Assembly: GCA_964016885.1 (NCBI GenBank)
Contig: OZ024759.1
Coordinates: 5,413,794-5,477,793, forward strand
Reading direction: 5' to 3'
Source: Eledone cirrhosa
Taxonomy: Eukaryota > Mollusca > Cephalopoda > Octopoda > Eledonidae
DNA length: 64,000 nt
Of this stretch, positions 1 to 11,554 are shown in pieces (the first letter of the stretch is position 1; every line of letters begins with the position of its first letter). The notes under the pieces were generated by a model. It made no database searches. It saw only the letters and a list, made by a program, of their open reading frames with translations, and was not told the DNA's origin. The translations under genes and the position numbers were made by a program.

Positions 1-101
1 TAGCTGTCAGAAGTAACTCCAATGTTGGTGAGAATTCATTTAAGTTCATGGTATTAGCTGTCAGAAGGAACTCTACTGTTGGTGAGAATTCATTTAAGTT
101 C

Positions 102-155
102 ATGGTATTAGCTGTCAGAAGTAACTCCACTGTTGGTGAGAATTCATTTAAGTTC
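102..155. repeat. Reference 54-bp monomer
   Basis: This copy shows the commonest base at each variable site: TTA rather than CTA after ATGGTA, GCTGTC, AGAAGT, TCCACT, GGTGAGAATTC, TCATTT and AAGTTC. Read from its ATG it is an open 18-codon unit (MVLAVRSNSTVGENSFKF) with no stop. The complementary strand is also open as an 18-residue unit containing NLNEFSPTVELLL. Bases 39-54 of the monomer, starting at the EcoRI site, form an imperfect dyad in which 10 of 16 positions are symmetric. I see no CENP-B-box-like element in it. Confidence 0.95.
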
Positions 156-425
156 ATGGTACTAGCTGTCAGAAGTAACTCCAATGTTGGTGAGAATTCA
201 TTTAAGTTCATGGTATTAGCTGTCAGAAGTAACTCCACTGTTGGTGAGAATTCATTTAAGTTCATGGTATTAGCTGTCAGAAGTAACTCCACTGTTGGTG
301 AGAATTCATTTAAGTTCATGGTACTAGCTGTCAGAAGTAACTCCACTGTTGGTGAGAATTCATTTAAGTTCATGGTATTAGCTGTCAGAAGTAACTCCAC
401 TGTTGGTGAGAATTCATTTAAGTTC

Positions 426-531
426 ATGGTACTAGCTGTCAGAAGTAACTCCACTGTTGGTGAGAATTCATTTAAGTCATGGTATTAGCTGTCAGAAGTA
501 ACTCCGATGTTGGTGAGAATTCATTTAAGTC
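426..531. repeat. Doublet of 53-bp monomers (HOR phase marker)
   Basis: Two consecutive monomers, 426-478 and 479-531, are 53 bp long because AAGTTCATGG has become AAGTCATGG. The second carries TCCGATG instead of TCCACTG or TCCAATG. The TCCGATG monomer of this doublet recurs near 1042, 2388, 3626, 4970, 7390, 8194, 8733, 10078, 11529, 12873, 15293, 16638, 17551, 20774 and 25719. I saw none after that. It therefore works as a landmark for HOR boundaries in the left part of the window. Each 53-bp monomer shifts the frame by one base and produces the terminal SerTrpTyr-stop seen at the end of every forward reading frame. Confidence 0.92.
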
Positions 532-1069
532 ATGGTACTAGCTGTCAGAAGTAACTCCAATGTTGGTGAGAATTCATTTAAGTTCATGGTATTAGCTGTC
601 AGAAGGAACTCCACTGTTGGTGAGAATTCATTTAAGTTCATGGTATTAGCTGTCAGAAGTAACTCCACTGTTGGTGAGAATTCATTTAAGTTCATGGTAC
701 TAGCTGTCAGAAGTAACTCCAATGTTGGTGAGAATTCATTTAAGTTCATGGTATTAGCTGTCAGAAGTAACTCCACTGTTGGTGAGAATTCATTTAAGTT
801 CATGGTATTAGCTGTCAGAAGTAACTCCACTGTTGGTGAGAATTCATTTAAGTTCATGGTACTAGCTGTCAGAAGTAACTACACTGTTGGTGAGAATTCA
901 TTTAAGTTCATGGTATTAGCTGTCAGAAGTAACTCCACTGTTGGTGAGAATTCATTTAAGTTCATGGTACTAGCTGTCAGAAGTAACTCCACTGTTTGTG
1001 AGAATTCATTTAAGTCATGGTATTAGCTGTCAGAAGTAACTCCGATGTTGGTGAGAATTCATTTAAGTC

Positions 1070-3651
1070 ATGGTACTAGCTGTCAGAAGTAACTCCAATG
1101 TTGGTGAGAATTCATTTAAGTTCATGGTATTAGCTGTCAGAAGGAACTCCACTGTTGGTGAGAATTCATTTAAGTTCATGGTATTAGCTGTCAGAAGTAA
1201 CTCCACTGTTGGTGAGAATTCATTTAAGTTCATGGTACTAGCTGTCAGAAGTAACTCCACTGTTGGTGAGAATTCAGTTAAGTTCATGGTACTAGCTGTC
1301 AGAAGTAACTCCACTGTTGGTGAGAATTCAGTTAAGTTCATGGTATTAGCTGTCAGAAGGAACTCCACTGTTGGTGAGAATTCATTTAAGTTCATGGTAT
1401 TAGCTGTCAGAAGTAACTCCACTGTTGGTGAGAATTCATTTAAGTCATGGTATTAGTTGTCAGAAGTAACTCCAATGTTGGTGAGAATTCATTTAAGTTC
1501 ATGGTACTAGCTGTCAGAAGTAACTCCACTGTTGGTGACAATTCATTTAAGTTCATGGTATTAGCTGTCAGAAGTAACTCCACTGTTGGTGAGAATTCAT
1601 TTAAGTCATGGTATTAGCTGTCAGAAGTAACTCCATTGTTTGTGAGAATTCATTTAAGTCATGGTACTAGCTGTCAGAAGTAACTCCACTGTTGGTGAGA
1701 ATTCATTTAAGTTCATGGTACTAGCTGTCAGAAGTAACTCCACTGTTGGTGAGAATTCATTTAAGTTCATGGTATTAGCTGTCAGAAGTAACTCCACTGT
1801 TGGTGAGAATTCATTTAAGTTCATGGTATTAGCTGTCAGAAGTAACTCCACTGTTGGTGAGAATTCATTTAAGTCATGGTATTAGCTGTCAGAAGTAACT
1901 CCAATGTTGGTGAGAATTCATTTAAGTTCATGGTATTAGCTGTCAGAAGGAACTCTACTGTTGGTGAGAATTCATTTAAGTTCATGGTATTAGCTGTCAG
2001 AAGTAACTCCACTGTTGGTGAGAATTCATTTAAGTTCATGGTACTAGCTGTCAGAAGTAACTCCAATGTTGGTGAGAATTCATTTAAGTTCATGGTATTA
2101 GCTGTCAGAAGTAACTCCACTGTTGGTGAGAATTCATTTAAGTTCATGGTATTAGCTGTCAGAAGTAACTCCACTGTTGGTGAGAATTCATTTAAGTTCA
2201 TGGTACTAGCTGTCAGAAGTAACTCCACTGTTGGTGAGAATTCATTTAAGTTCATGGTATTAGCTGTCAGAAGTAACTCCACTGTTGGTGAGAATTCATT
2301 TAAGTTCATGGTACTAGCTGTCAGAAGTAACTCCACTGTTGGTGAGAATTCATTTAAGTCATGGTATTAGCTGTCAGAAGTAACTCCGATGTTGGTGAGA
2401 ATTCATTTAAGTCATGGTACTAGCTGTCAGAAGTAACTCCAATGTTGGTGAGAATTCATTTAAGTTCATGGTATTAGCTGTCAGAAGGAACTCCACTGTT
2501 GGTGAGAATTCATTTAAGTTCATGGTATTAGCTGTCAGAAGTAACTCCACTGTTGGTGAGAATTCATTTAAGTTCATGGTACTAGCTGTCAGAAGTAACT
2601 CCACTGTTGGTGAGAATTCAGTTAAGTTCATGGTACTAGCTGTCAGAAGTAACTCCACTGTTGGTGAGAATTCAGTTAAGTTCATGGTATTAGCTGTCAG
2701 AAGGAACTCCACTGTTGGTGAGAATTCATTTAAGTTCATGGTATTAGCTGTCAGAAGTAACTCCACTGTTGGTGAGAATTCATTTAAGTTCATGGTACTA
2801 GCCGTCAGAAGTAACTCCACTGTTAGTGAGAATTCATTTAAGTTCATGGTATTAGTTGTCAGAAGTAACACCAATGTTGGTGAGAATTAATTTAAATCAT
2901 GGTATTAGTTGTCAGAAGTAACTCCAATGTTGGTGAGAATTCATTTAAGTCATGGTACTAGCTGTCAGAAGTAACTCCAATGTTGGTGAGAATTCATTTA
3001 AGTTCATGGTATTAGCTGTCAGAAGTAACTCCACTGTTGGTGAGAATTCAGTTAAGTTCATGGTACTAGCTGTCAGAAGTAACTCCTCTGTTGGTGAGAA
3101 TTCAGTTAATTTCATGGTATTAGCTGTCAGAAGGAACTCCACTGTTGGTGAGAATTCATTTAAGTTCATGGTATTAGCTGTCAGAAGTAACTCCACTGTT
3201 GGTGAGAATTCATTTAAGTTCATGGTACTAGCTGTCATAAGTAACTCCACTGTTGGTGAGAATTCAGTTAAGTTCATGGTATTAGTTGTCAGAAGTAACT
3301 CCACTGTTGGTGAGAATTAATTTAAGTTCATAGTACTAGCTGTCAGAAGTAACTCCACTGTTGGTGAGAATTCATTTAAGTTCATGGTACTAGCTGTCAG
3401 AAGTAACTCCAATGTTGGTGAGAATTCATTTAAGTTCATGGTATTAGCTGTCAGAAGGAACTCCACTGTTGGTGAGAATTCATTTAAGTTCATGGTATTA
3501 GCTGTCAGAAGTAACTCCACTGTTGGTGAGAATTCATTTAAGTTCATGGTACTAGTTGTCAGAAGTAACTCCACTGTTGGTGAGAATTCATTTAAGTCAT
3601 GGTATTAGCTGTCAGAAGTAACTCCGATGTTGGTGAGAATTCATTTAAGTC
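1070..3651. repeat. 2.8-kb HOR, unit 1 of copy A (shortened to 2,582 bp)
   Basis: This unit starts just after a TCCGATG monomer and repeats at 3652 with offset 2,582 bp (1070/3652, 1661/4243, 1876/4458, 2414/4996, 2952/5534). Past the fused monomer near 3,312 the offset to unit 2 becomes 2,796 bp (3384/6180). The full unit length is thus 2,796 bp, or 52 monomers, and this copy has lost 214 bp. Within it are a run of TCAGTT monomers (about 1,276-1,330 and 2,620-2,670), a GACAATTC variant near 1,538, and 53-bp monomers with AATTAATTTAAATC near 2,887. Confidence 0.86.
3312..3335. repeat. Hybrid monomer at a 214-bp deletion
   Basis: The monomer here begins like the AATTAATTTAA type, which elsewhere continues as ATCATGG (11,001 and 5,894). 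Instead it continues as GTTCATAGTACTAG, the rare right half found at about 11,215 and 6,108. The two parental monomers are exactly 214 bp apart in both intact copies (four monomers: two of 54 bp and two of 53 bp). This is the expected product of a homologous deletion or unequal exchange in register. Confidence 0.88.
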
Positions 3652-6393
3652 ATGGTACTAGCTGTCAGAAGTAACTCCAATGTTGGTGAGAATTCATTTA
3701 AGTTCATGGTATTAGCTGTCAGAAGGAACTCCACTGTTGGTGAGAATTCATTTAAGTTCATGGTATTAGCTGTCAGAAGTAACTCCACTGTTGGTGAGAA
3801 TTCATTTAAGTTCATGGTACTAGCTGTCAGAAGTAACTCCACTGTTGGTGAGAATTCAGTTAAGTTCATGGTACTAGCTGTCAGAAGTAACTCCACTGTT
3901 GGTGAGAATTCAGTTAAGTTCATGGTATTAGCTGTCAGAAGGAACTCCACTGTTGGTGAGAATTCATTTAAGTTCATGGTATTAGCTGTCAGAAGTAACT
4001 CCACTGTTGGTGAGAATTCATTTAAGTCATGGTATTAGTTGTCAGAAGTAACTCCAATGTTGGTGAGAATTCATTTAAGTTCATGGTACTAGCTGTCAGA
4101 AGTAACTCCACTGTTGGTGACAATTCATTTAAGTTCATGGTATTAGCTGTCAGAAGTAACTCCACTGTTGGTGAGAATTCATTTAAGTCATGGTATTAGC
4201 TGTCAGAAGTAACTCCATTGTTTGTGAGAATTCATTTAAGTCATGGTACTAGCTGTCAGAAGTAACTCCACTGTTGGTGAGAATTCATTTAAGTTCATGG
4301 TACTAGCTGTCAGAAGTAACTCCACTGTTGGTGAGAATTCATTTAAGTTCATGGTATTAGCTGTCAGAAGTAACTCCACTGTTGGTGAGAATTCATTTAA
4401 GTTCATGGTATTAGCTGTCAGAAGTAACTCCACTGTTGGTGAGAATTCATTTAAGTCATGGTATTAGCTGTCAGAAGTAACTCCAATGTTGGTGAGAATT
4501 CATTTAAGTTCATGGTATTAGCTGTCAGAAGGAACTCTACTGTTGGTGAGAATTCATTTAAGTTCATGGTATTAGCTGTCAGAAGTAACTCCACTGTTGG
4601 TGAGAATTCATTTAAGTTCATGGTACTAGCTGTCAGAAGTAACTCCAATGTTGGTGAGAATTCATTTAAGTTCATGGTATTAGCTGTCAGAAGTAACTCC
4701 ACTGTTGGTGAGAATTCATTTAAGTTCATGGTATTAGCTGTCAGAAGTAACTCCACTGTTGGTGAGAATTCATTTAAGTTCATGGTACTAGCTGTCAGAA
4801 GTAACTCCACTGTTGGTGAGAATTCATTTAAGTTCATGGTATTAGCTGTCAGAAGTAACTCCACTGTTGGTGAGAATTCATTTAAGTTCATGGTACTAGC
4901 TGTCAGAAGTAACTCCACTGTTGGTGAGAATTCATTTAAGTCATGGTATTAGCTGTCAGAAGTAACTCCGATGTTGGTGAGAATTCATTTAAGTCATGGT
5001 ACTAGCTGTCAGAAGTAACTCCAATGTTGGTGAGAATTCATTTAAGTTCATGGTATTAGCTGTCAGAAGGAACTCCACTGTTGGTGAGAATTCATTTAAG
5101 TTCATGGTATTAGCTGTCAGAAGTAACTCCACTGTTGGTGAGAATTCATTTAAGTTCATGGTACTAGCTGTCAGAAGTAACTCCACTGTTGGTGAGAATT
5201 CAGTTAAGTTCATGGTACTAGCTGTCAGAAGTAACTCCACTGTTGGTGAGAATTCAGTTAAGTTCATGGTATTAGCTGTCAGAAGGAACTCCACTGTTGG
5301 TGAGAATTCATTTAAGTTCATGGTATTAGCTGTCAGAAGTAACTCCACTGTTGGTGAGAATTCATTTAAGTTCATGGTACTAGCTGTCAGAAGTAACTCC
5401 ACTGTTAGTGAGAATTCATTTAAGTTCATGGTATTAGTTGTCAGAAGTAACACCAATGTTGGTGAGAATTAATTTAAATCATGGTATTAGTTGTCAGAAG
5501 TAACTCCAATGTTGGTGAGAATTCATTTAAGTCATGGTACTAGCTGTCAGAAGTAACTCCAATGTTGGTGAGAATTCATTTAAGTTCATGGTATTAGCTG
5601 TCAGAAGTAACTCCACTGTTGGTGAGAATTCAGTTAAGTTCATGGTACTAGCTGTCAGAAGTAACTCCTCTGTTGGTGAGAATTCAGTTAATTTCATGGT
5701 ATTAGCTGTCAGAAGGAACTCCACTGTTGGTGAGAATTCATTTAAGTTCATGGTATTAGCTGTCAGAAGTAACTCCACTGTTGGTGAGAATTCATTTAAG
5801 TTCATGGTACTAGCTGTCATAAGTAACTCCACTGTTGGTGAGAATTCAGTTAAGTTCATGGTATTAGTTGTCAGAAGTAACTCCACTGTTGGTGAGAATT
5901 AATTTAAATCATGGTATTAGTTGTCAGAAGTAACTCCAATGTTGGTGAGAATTCATTTAAGTTCATGGTACTAGCTGTCAGAAGTAACTCCACTGTTGGT
6001 GAGAATTCATTTAAGTTCATGGTATTAGCTGTCAGAAGTAACTCCACTGTTGGTGAGAATTCATTTAAGTCATGGTATTAGCTGTCAGAAGTAACTCCAT
6101 TGTTGGTGAGAATTCATTTAAGTTCATAGTACTAGCTGTCAGAAGTAACTCCACTGTTGGTGAGAATTCATTTAAGTTCATGGTACTAGCTGTCAGAAGT
6201 AACTCCAATGTTGGTGAGAATTCATTTAAGTTCATGGTATTAGCTGTCAGAAGGAACTCCACTGTTGGTGAGAATTCATTTAAGTTCATGGTATTAGCTG
6301 TCAGAAGTAACTCCACTGTTGGTGAGAATTCATTTAAGTTCATGGTACTAGTTGTCAGAAGTAACTCCACTGTTGGTGAGAATTCATTTAAGT
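3652..6393. repeat. 2.8-kb HOR, unit 2 of copy A
   Basis: This unit matches unit 1 monomer for monomer, apart from the four monomers (about 5,894-6,107) deleted in unit 1. It matches unit 2 of copy B at offset 7,903. Homology to the unit-1 type ends near 6,393, where an extra 54-bp monomer with AACTGCACTG follows instead of a 53-bp one. It has the standard GCTGTCAG at 5385 where unit 1 has GCCGTCAG. Confidence 0.84.
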
Positions 6394-8758
6394 TCATGGT
6401 ATTAGTTGTCAGAAGTAACTGCACTGTTGGTGAGAATTCATTTAAGTCATGGTATTAGTTGTCAGAAGTAACTCCAATGTTGGTGAGAATTCATTTAAGT
6501 TCATGGTACTAGCTGTCAGAAGTAACTCCACTGTTGGTGAGAATTCATTTAAGTTCATGGTATTAGCTGTCAGAAGTAACTCCACTGTTGGTGAGAATTC
6601 ATTTAAGTCATGGTATTAGCTGTCAGAAGTAACTCCATTGTTGGTGAGAATTCATTTAAGTCATGGTACTAGCTGTCAGAAGTAACTCCACTGTTGGTGA
6701 GAATTCATTTAAGTTCATGGTACTAGCTGTCAGAAGTAACTCCACTGTTGGTGAGAATTCATTTAAGTTCATGGTATTAGCTGTCAGAAGTAACTCCACT
6801 GTTGGTGAGAATTCATTTAAGTTCATGGTATTAGTTGTCAGAAGTAACTCCAATGTTGTTGAGAATTCATTTAAGTTCATGGTACTAGCTGTCAGAAGTA
6901 ACTCCACTGTTGGTGAGAATTCATTTAAGTTCATGGTATTAGCTGTCAGAAGTAACTCCACTGTTGGTGAGAATTCATTTAAGTTCATGGTATTAGCTGT
7001 CAGAAGTAACTCCACTGTTGGTGAGAATTCATTTAAGTCATGGTATTAGCTGTCAGAAGTAACTCCAATGTTGTTGAGAATTCATTTAAGTTCATGGTAT
7101 TAGCTGTCAGAAGGAACTCTACTGTTGGTGAGAATTCATTTAAGTTCATGGTATTAGCTGTCAGAAGTAACTCCACTGTTGGTGAGAATTCATTTAAGTT
7201 CATGGTACTAGCTGTCAGAAGTAACTACACTGTTGGTGAGAATTCATTTAAGTTCATGGTATTAGCTGTCAGAAGTAACTCCACTGTTGGTGAGAATTCA
7301 TTTAAGTTCATGGTACTAGCTGTCAGAAGTAACTCCACTGTTGGTGAGAATTCATTTAAGTCATGGTATTAGCTGTCAGAAGTAACTCCGATGTTGGTGA
7401 GAATTCATTTAAGTCATGGTACTAGCTGTCAGAAGTAACTCCAATGTTGGTGAGAATTCATTTAAGTTCATGGTATTAGCTGTCAGAAGGAACTCCACTG
7501 TTGGTGAGAATTCATTTAAGTTCATGGTATTAGCTGTCAGAAGTAACTCCACTGTTGGTGAGAATTCATTTAAGTTCATGGTACTAGCTGTCAGAAGTAA
7601 CTCCACTGTTGGTGAGAATTCAGTTAAGTTCATGGTACTAGCTGTCAGAAGTAACTCCACTGTTGGTGAGAATTCAGTTAAGTTCATGGTATTAGCTGTC
7701 AGAAGGAACTCCACTGTTGGTGAGAATTCATTTAAGTTCATGGTATTAGCTGTCAGAAGTAACTCCACTGTTGGTGAGAATTCATTTAAGTCATGGTATT
7801 AGTTGTCAGAAGTAACTCCAATGTTGGTGAGAATTCATTTAAGTTCATGGTACTAGCTGTCAGAAGTAACTCCACTGTTGGTGAGAATTCATTTAAGTTC
7901 ATGGTATTAGCTGTCAGAAGTAACTCCACTGTTGGTGAGAATTCATTTAAGTCATGGTATTAGCTGTCAGAAGTAACTCCATTGTTTGTGAGAATTCATT
8001 TAAGTCATGGTATTAGTTGTCAGAAGTAACTCCAATGTTGGTGAGAATTCATTTAAGTTCATGGTACTAGCTGTCAGAAGTAACTCCACTGTTGGTGAGA
8101 ATTCATTTAAGTTCATGGTACTAGCTGTCAGAAGTAACTCCACTGTTGGTGAGAATTCATTTAAGTCATGGTATTAGCTGTCAGAAGTAACTCCGATGTT
8201 GGTGAGAATTCATTTAAGTCATGGTACTAGCTGTCAGAAGTAACTCCAATGTTGGTGAGAATTCATTTAAGTTCATGGTATTAGCTGTCAGAAGGAACTC
8301 CACTGTTGGTGAGAATTCATTTAAGTTCATGGTATTAGCTGTCAGAAGTAACTCCACTGTTGGTGAGAATTCATTTAAGTTCATGGTACTAGCTGTCAGA
8401 AGTAACTCCAATGTTGGTGAGAATTCATTTAAGTTCATGGTATTAGCTGTCAGAAGTAACTCCACTGTTGGTGAGAATTCATTTAAGTTCATGGTATTAG
8501 CTGTCAGAAGTAACTCCACTGTTGGTGAGAATTCATTTAAGTTCATGGTACTAGCTGTCAGAAGTAACTACACTGTTGGTGAGAATTCATTTAAGTTCAT
8601 GGTATTAGCTGTCAGAAGTAACTCCACTGTTGGTGAGAATTCATTTAAGTTCATGGTACTAGCTGTCAGAAGTAACTCCACTGTTTGTGAGAATTCATTT
8701 AAGTCATGGTATTAGCTGTCAGAAGTAACTCCGATGTTGGTGAGAATTCATTTAAGTC

Positions 8759-11554
8759 ATGGTACTAGCTGTCAGAAGTAACTCCAATGTTGGTGAGAAT
8801 TCATTTAAGTTCATGGTATTAGCTGTCAGAAGGAACTCCACTGTTGGTGAGAATTCATTTAAGTTCATGGTATTAGCTGTCAGAAGTAACTCCACTGTTG
8901 GTGAGAATTCATTTAAGTTCATGGTACTAGCTGTCAGAAGTAACTCCACTGTTGGTGAGAATTCAGTTAAGTTCATGGTACTAGCTGTCAGAAGTAACTC
9001 CACTGTTGGTGAGAATTCAGTTAAGTTCATGGTATTAGCTGTCAGAAGGAACTCCACTGTTGGTGAGAATTCATTTAAGTTCATGGTATTAGCTGTCAGA
9101 AGTAACTCCACTGTTGGTGAGAATTCATTTAAGTCATGGTATTAGTTGTCAGAAGTAACTCCAATGTTGGTGAGAATTCATTTAAGTTCATGGTACTAGC
9201 TGTCAGAAGTAACTCCACTGTTGGTGACAATTCATTTAAGTTCATGGTATTAGCTGTCAGAAGTAACTCCACTGTTGGTGAGAATTCATTTAAGTCATGG
9301 TATTAGCTGTCAGAAGTAACTCCATTGTTTGTGAGAATTCATTTAAGTCATGGTACTAGCTGTCAGAAGTAACTCCACTGTTGGTGAGAATTCATTTAAG
9401 TTCATGGTACTAGCTGTCAGAAGTAACTCCACTGTTGGTGAGAATTCATTTAAGTTCATGGTATTAGCTGTCAGAAGTAACTCCACTGTTGGTGAGAATT
9501 CATTTAAGTTCATGGTATTAGCTGTCAGAAGTAACTCCACTGTTGGTGAGAATTCATTTAAGTCATGGTATTAGCTGTCAGAAGTAACTCCAATGTTGGT
9601 GAGAATTCATTTAAGTTCATGGTATTAGCTGTCAGAAGGAACTCTACTGTTGGTGAGAATTCATTTAAGTTCATGGTATTAGCTGTCAGAAGTAACTCCA
9701 CTGTTGGTGAGAATTCATTTAAGTTCATGGTACTAGCTGTCAGAAGTAACTCCAATGTTGGTGAGAATTCATTTAAGTTCATGGTATTAGCTGTCAGAAG
9801 TAACTCCACTGTTGGTGAGAATTCATTTAAGTTCATGGTATTAGCTGTCAGAAGTAACTCCACTGTTGGTGAGAATTCATTTAAGTTCATGGTACTAGCT
9901 GTCAGAAGTAACTCCACTGTTGGTGAGAATTCATTTAAGTTCATGGTATTAGCTGTCAGAAGTAACTCCACTGTTGGTGAGAATTCATTTAAGTTCATGG
10001 TACTAGCTGTCAGAAGTAACTCCACTGTTGGTGAGAATTCATTTAAGTCATGGTATTAGCTGTCAGAAGTAACTCCGATGTTGGTGAGAATTCATTTAAG
10101 TCATGGTACTAGCTGTCAGAAGTAACTCCAATGTTGGTGAGAATTCATTTAAGTTCATGGTATTAGCTGTCAGAAGGAACTCCACTGTTGGTGAGAATTC
10201 ATTTAAGTTCATGGTATTAGCTGTCAGAAGTAACTCCACTGTTGGTGAGAATTCATTTAAGTTCATGGTACTAGCTGTCAGAAGTAACTCCACTGTTGGT
10301 GAGAATTCAGTTAAGTTCATGGTACTAGCTGTCAGAAGTAACTCCACTGTTGGTGAGAATTCAGTTAAGTTCATGGTATTAGCTGTCAGAAGGAACTCCA
10401 CTGTTGGTGAGAATTCATTTAAGTTCATGGTATTAGCTGTCAGAAGTAACTCCACTGTTGGTGAGAATTCATTTAAGTTCATGGTACTAGCCGTCAGAAG
10501 TAACTCCACTGTTAGTGAGAATTCATTTAAGTTCATGGTATTAGTTGTCAGAAGTAACACCAATGTTGGTGAGAATTAATTTAAATCATGGTATTAGTTG
10601 TCAGAAGTAACTCCAATGTTGGTGAGAATTCATTTAAGTCATGGTACTAGCTGTCAGAAGTAACTCCAATGTTGGTGAGAATTCATTTAAGTTCATGGTA
10701 TTAGCTGTCAGAAGTAACTCCACTGTTGGTGAGAATTCAGTTAAGTTCATGGTACTAGCTGTCAGAAGTAACTCCTCTGTTGGTGAGAATTCAGTTAATT
10801 TCATGGTATTAGCTGTCAGAAGGAACTCCACTGTTGGTGAGAATTCATTTAAGTTCATGGTATTAGCTGTCAGAAGTAACTCCACTGTTGGTGAGAATTC
10901 ATTTAAGTTCATGGTACTAGCTGTCATAAGTAACTCCACTGTTGGTGAGAATTCAGTTAAGTTCATGGTATTAGTTGTCAGAAGTAACTCCACTGTTGGT
11001 GAGAATTAATTTAAATCATGGTATTAGTTGTCAGAAGTAACTCCAATGTTGGTGAGAATTCATTTAAGTTCATGGTACTAGCTGTCAGAAGTAACTCCAC
11101 TGTTGGTGAGAATTCATTTAAGTTCATGGTATTAGCTGTCAGAAGTAACTCCACTGTTGGTGAGAATTCATTTAAGTCATGGTATTAGCTGTCAGAAGTA
11201 ACTCCATTGTTGGTGAGAATTCATTTAAGTTCATAGTACTAGCTGTCAGAAGTAACTCCACTGTTGGTGAGAATTCATTTAAGTTCATGGTACTAGCTGT
11301 CAGAAGTAACTCCAATGTTGGTGAGAATTCATTTAAGTTCATGGTATTAGCTGTCAGAAGGAACTCCACTGTTGGTGAGAATTCATTTAAGTTCATGGTA
11401 TTAGCTGTCAGAAGTAACTCCACTGTTGGTGAGAATTCATTTAAGTTCATGGTACTAGTTGTCAGAAGTAACTCCACTGTTGGTGAGAATTCATTTAAGT
11501 CATGGTATTAGCTGTCAGAAGTAACTCCGATGTTGGTGAGAATTCATTTAAGTC
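8759..11554. repeat. 2.8-kb HOR, unit 1 of copy B (full length, 2,796 bp)
   Basis: This is the intact form of unit 1. Matching landmarks with the next unit are all 2,796 bp apart: 8759/11555, 9350/12146, 9565/12361, 10103/12899, 10641/13437 and 11179/13975. The length equals 52 monomers, of which 12 are one base short (52 x 54 - 12). It retains the four monomers between about 11,001 and 11,214 that are missing from unit 1 of copy A. Confidence 0.86.

Larger units (their letters stand above)
532..8220. repeat. Tandem block copy A (period 7,689 bp)
   Basis: The ordered string of monomer variants starting at 532 is repeated from 8221, an offset of 7,689 bp. Matching landmarks are 532/8221, 1070/8759, 1661/9350, 1876/9565, 2414/10103 and 2952/10641. 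After about 3,320 the offset becomes 7,903 bp (3652/11555, 4243/12146, 5534/13437, 6663/14566, 7416/15319), because copy A lacks 214 bp (four monomers) near 3,312-3,335. The match ends near 8,008, where TATTAGTTG here faces TACTAGCTG in copy B. The block contains two 2.8-kb HOR units followed by further related segments. It contains no gene. Confidence 0.88.

Noticed and set aside
102..155. The monomer as an ancient dimer of two shorter units (TGTCAGAAGTAA resembling GGTGAGAATTCA, 22 bp apart).
   Set aside because: Only 8 of 12 positions match and the similarity does not extend on either side, so chance is sufficient.
102..155. A hairpin or protein-binding dyad around GAATTC to AAGTTC.
   Set aside because: The dyad is imperfect (10 of 16 positions) and the EcoRI palindrome supplies part of it. 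Variant monomers break it freely.
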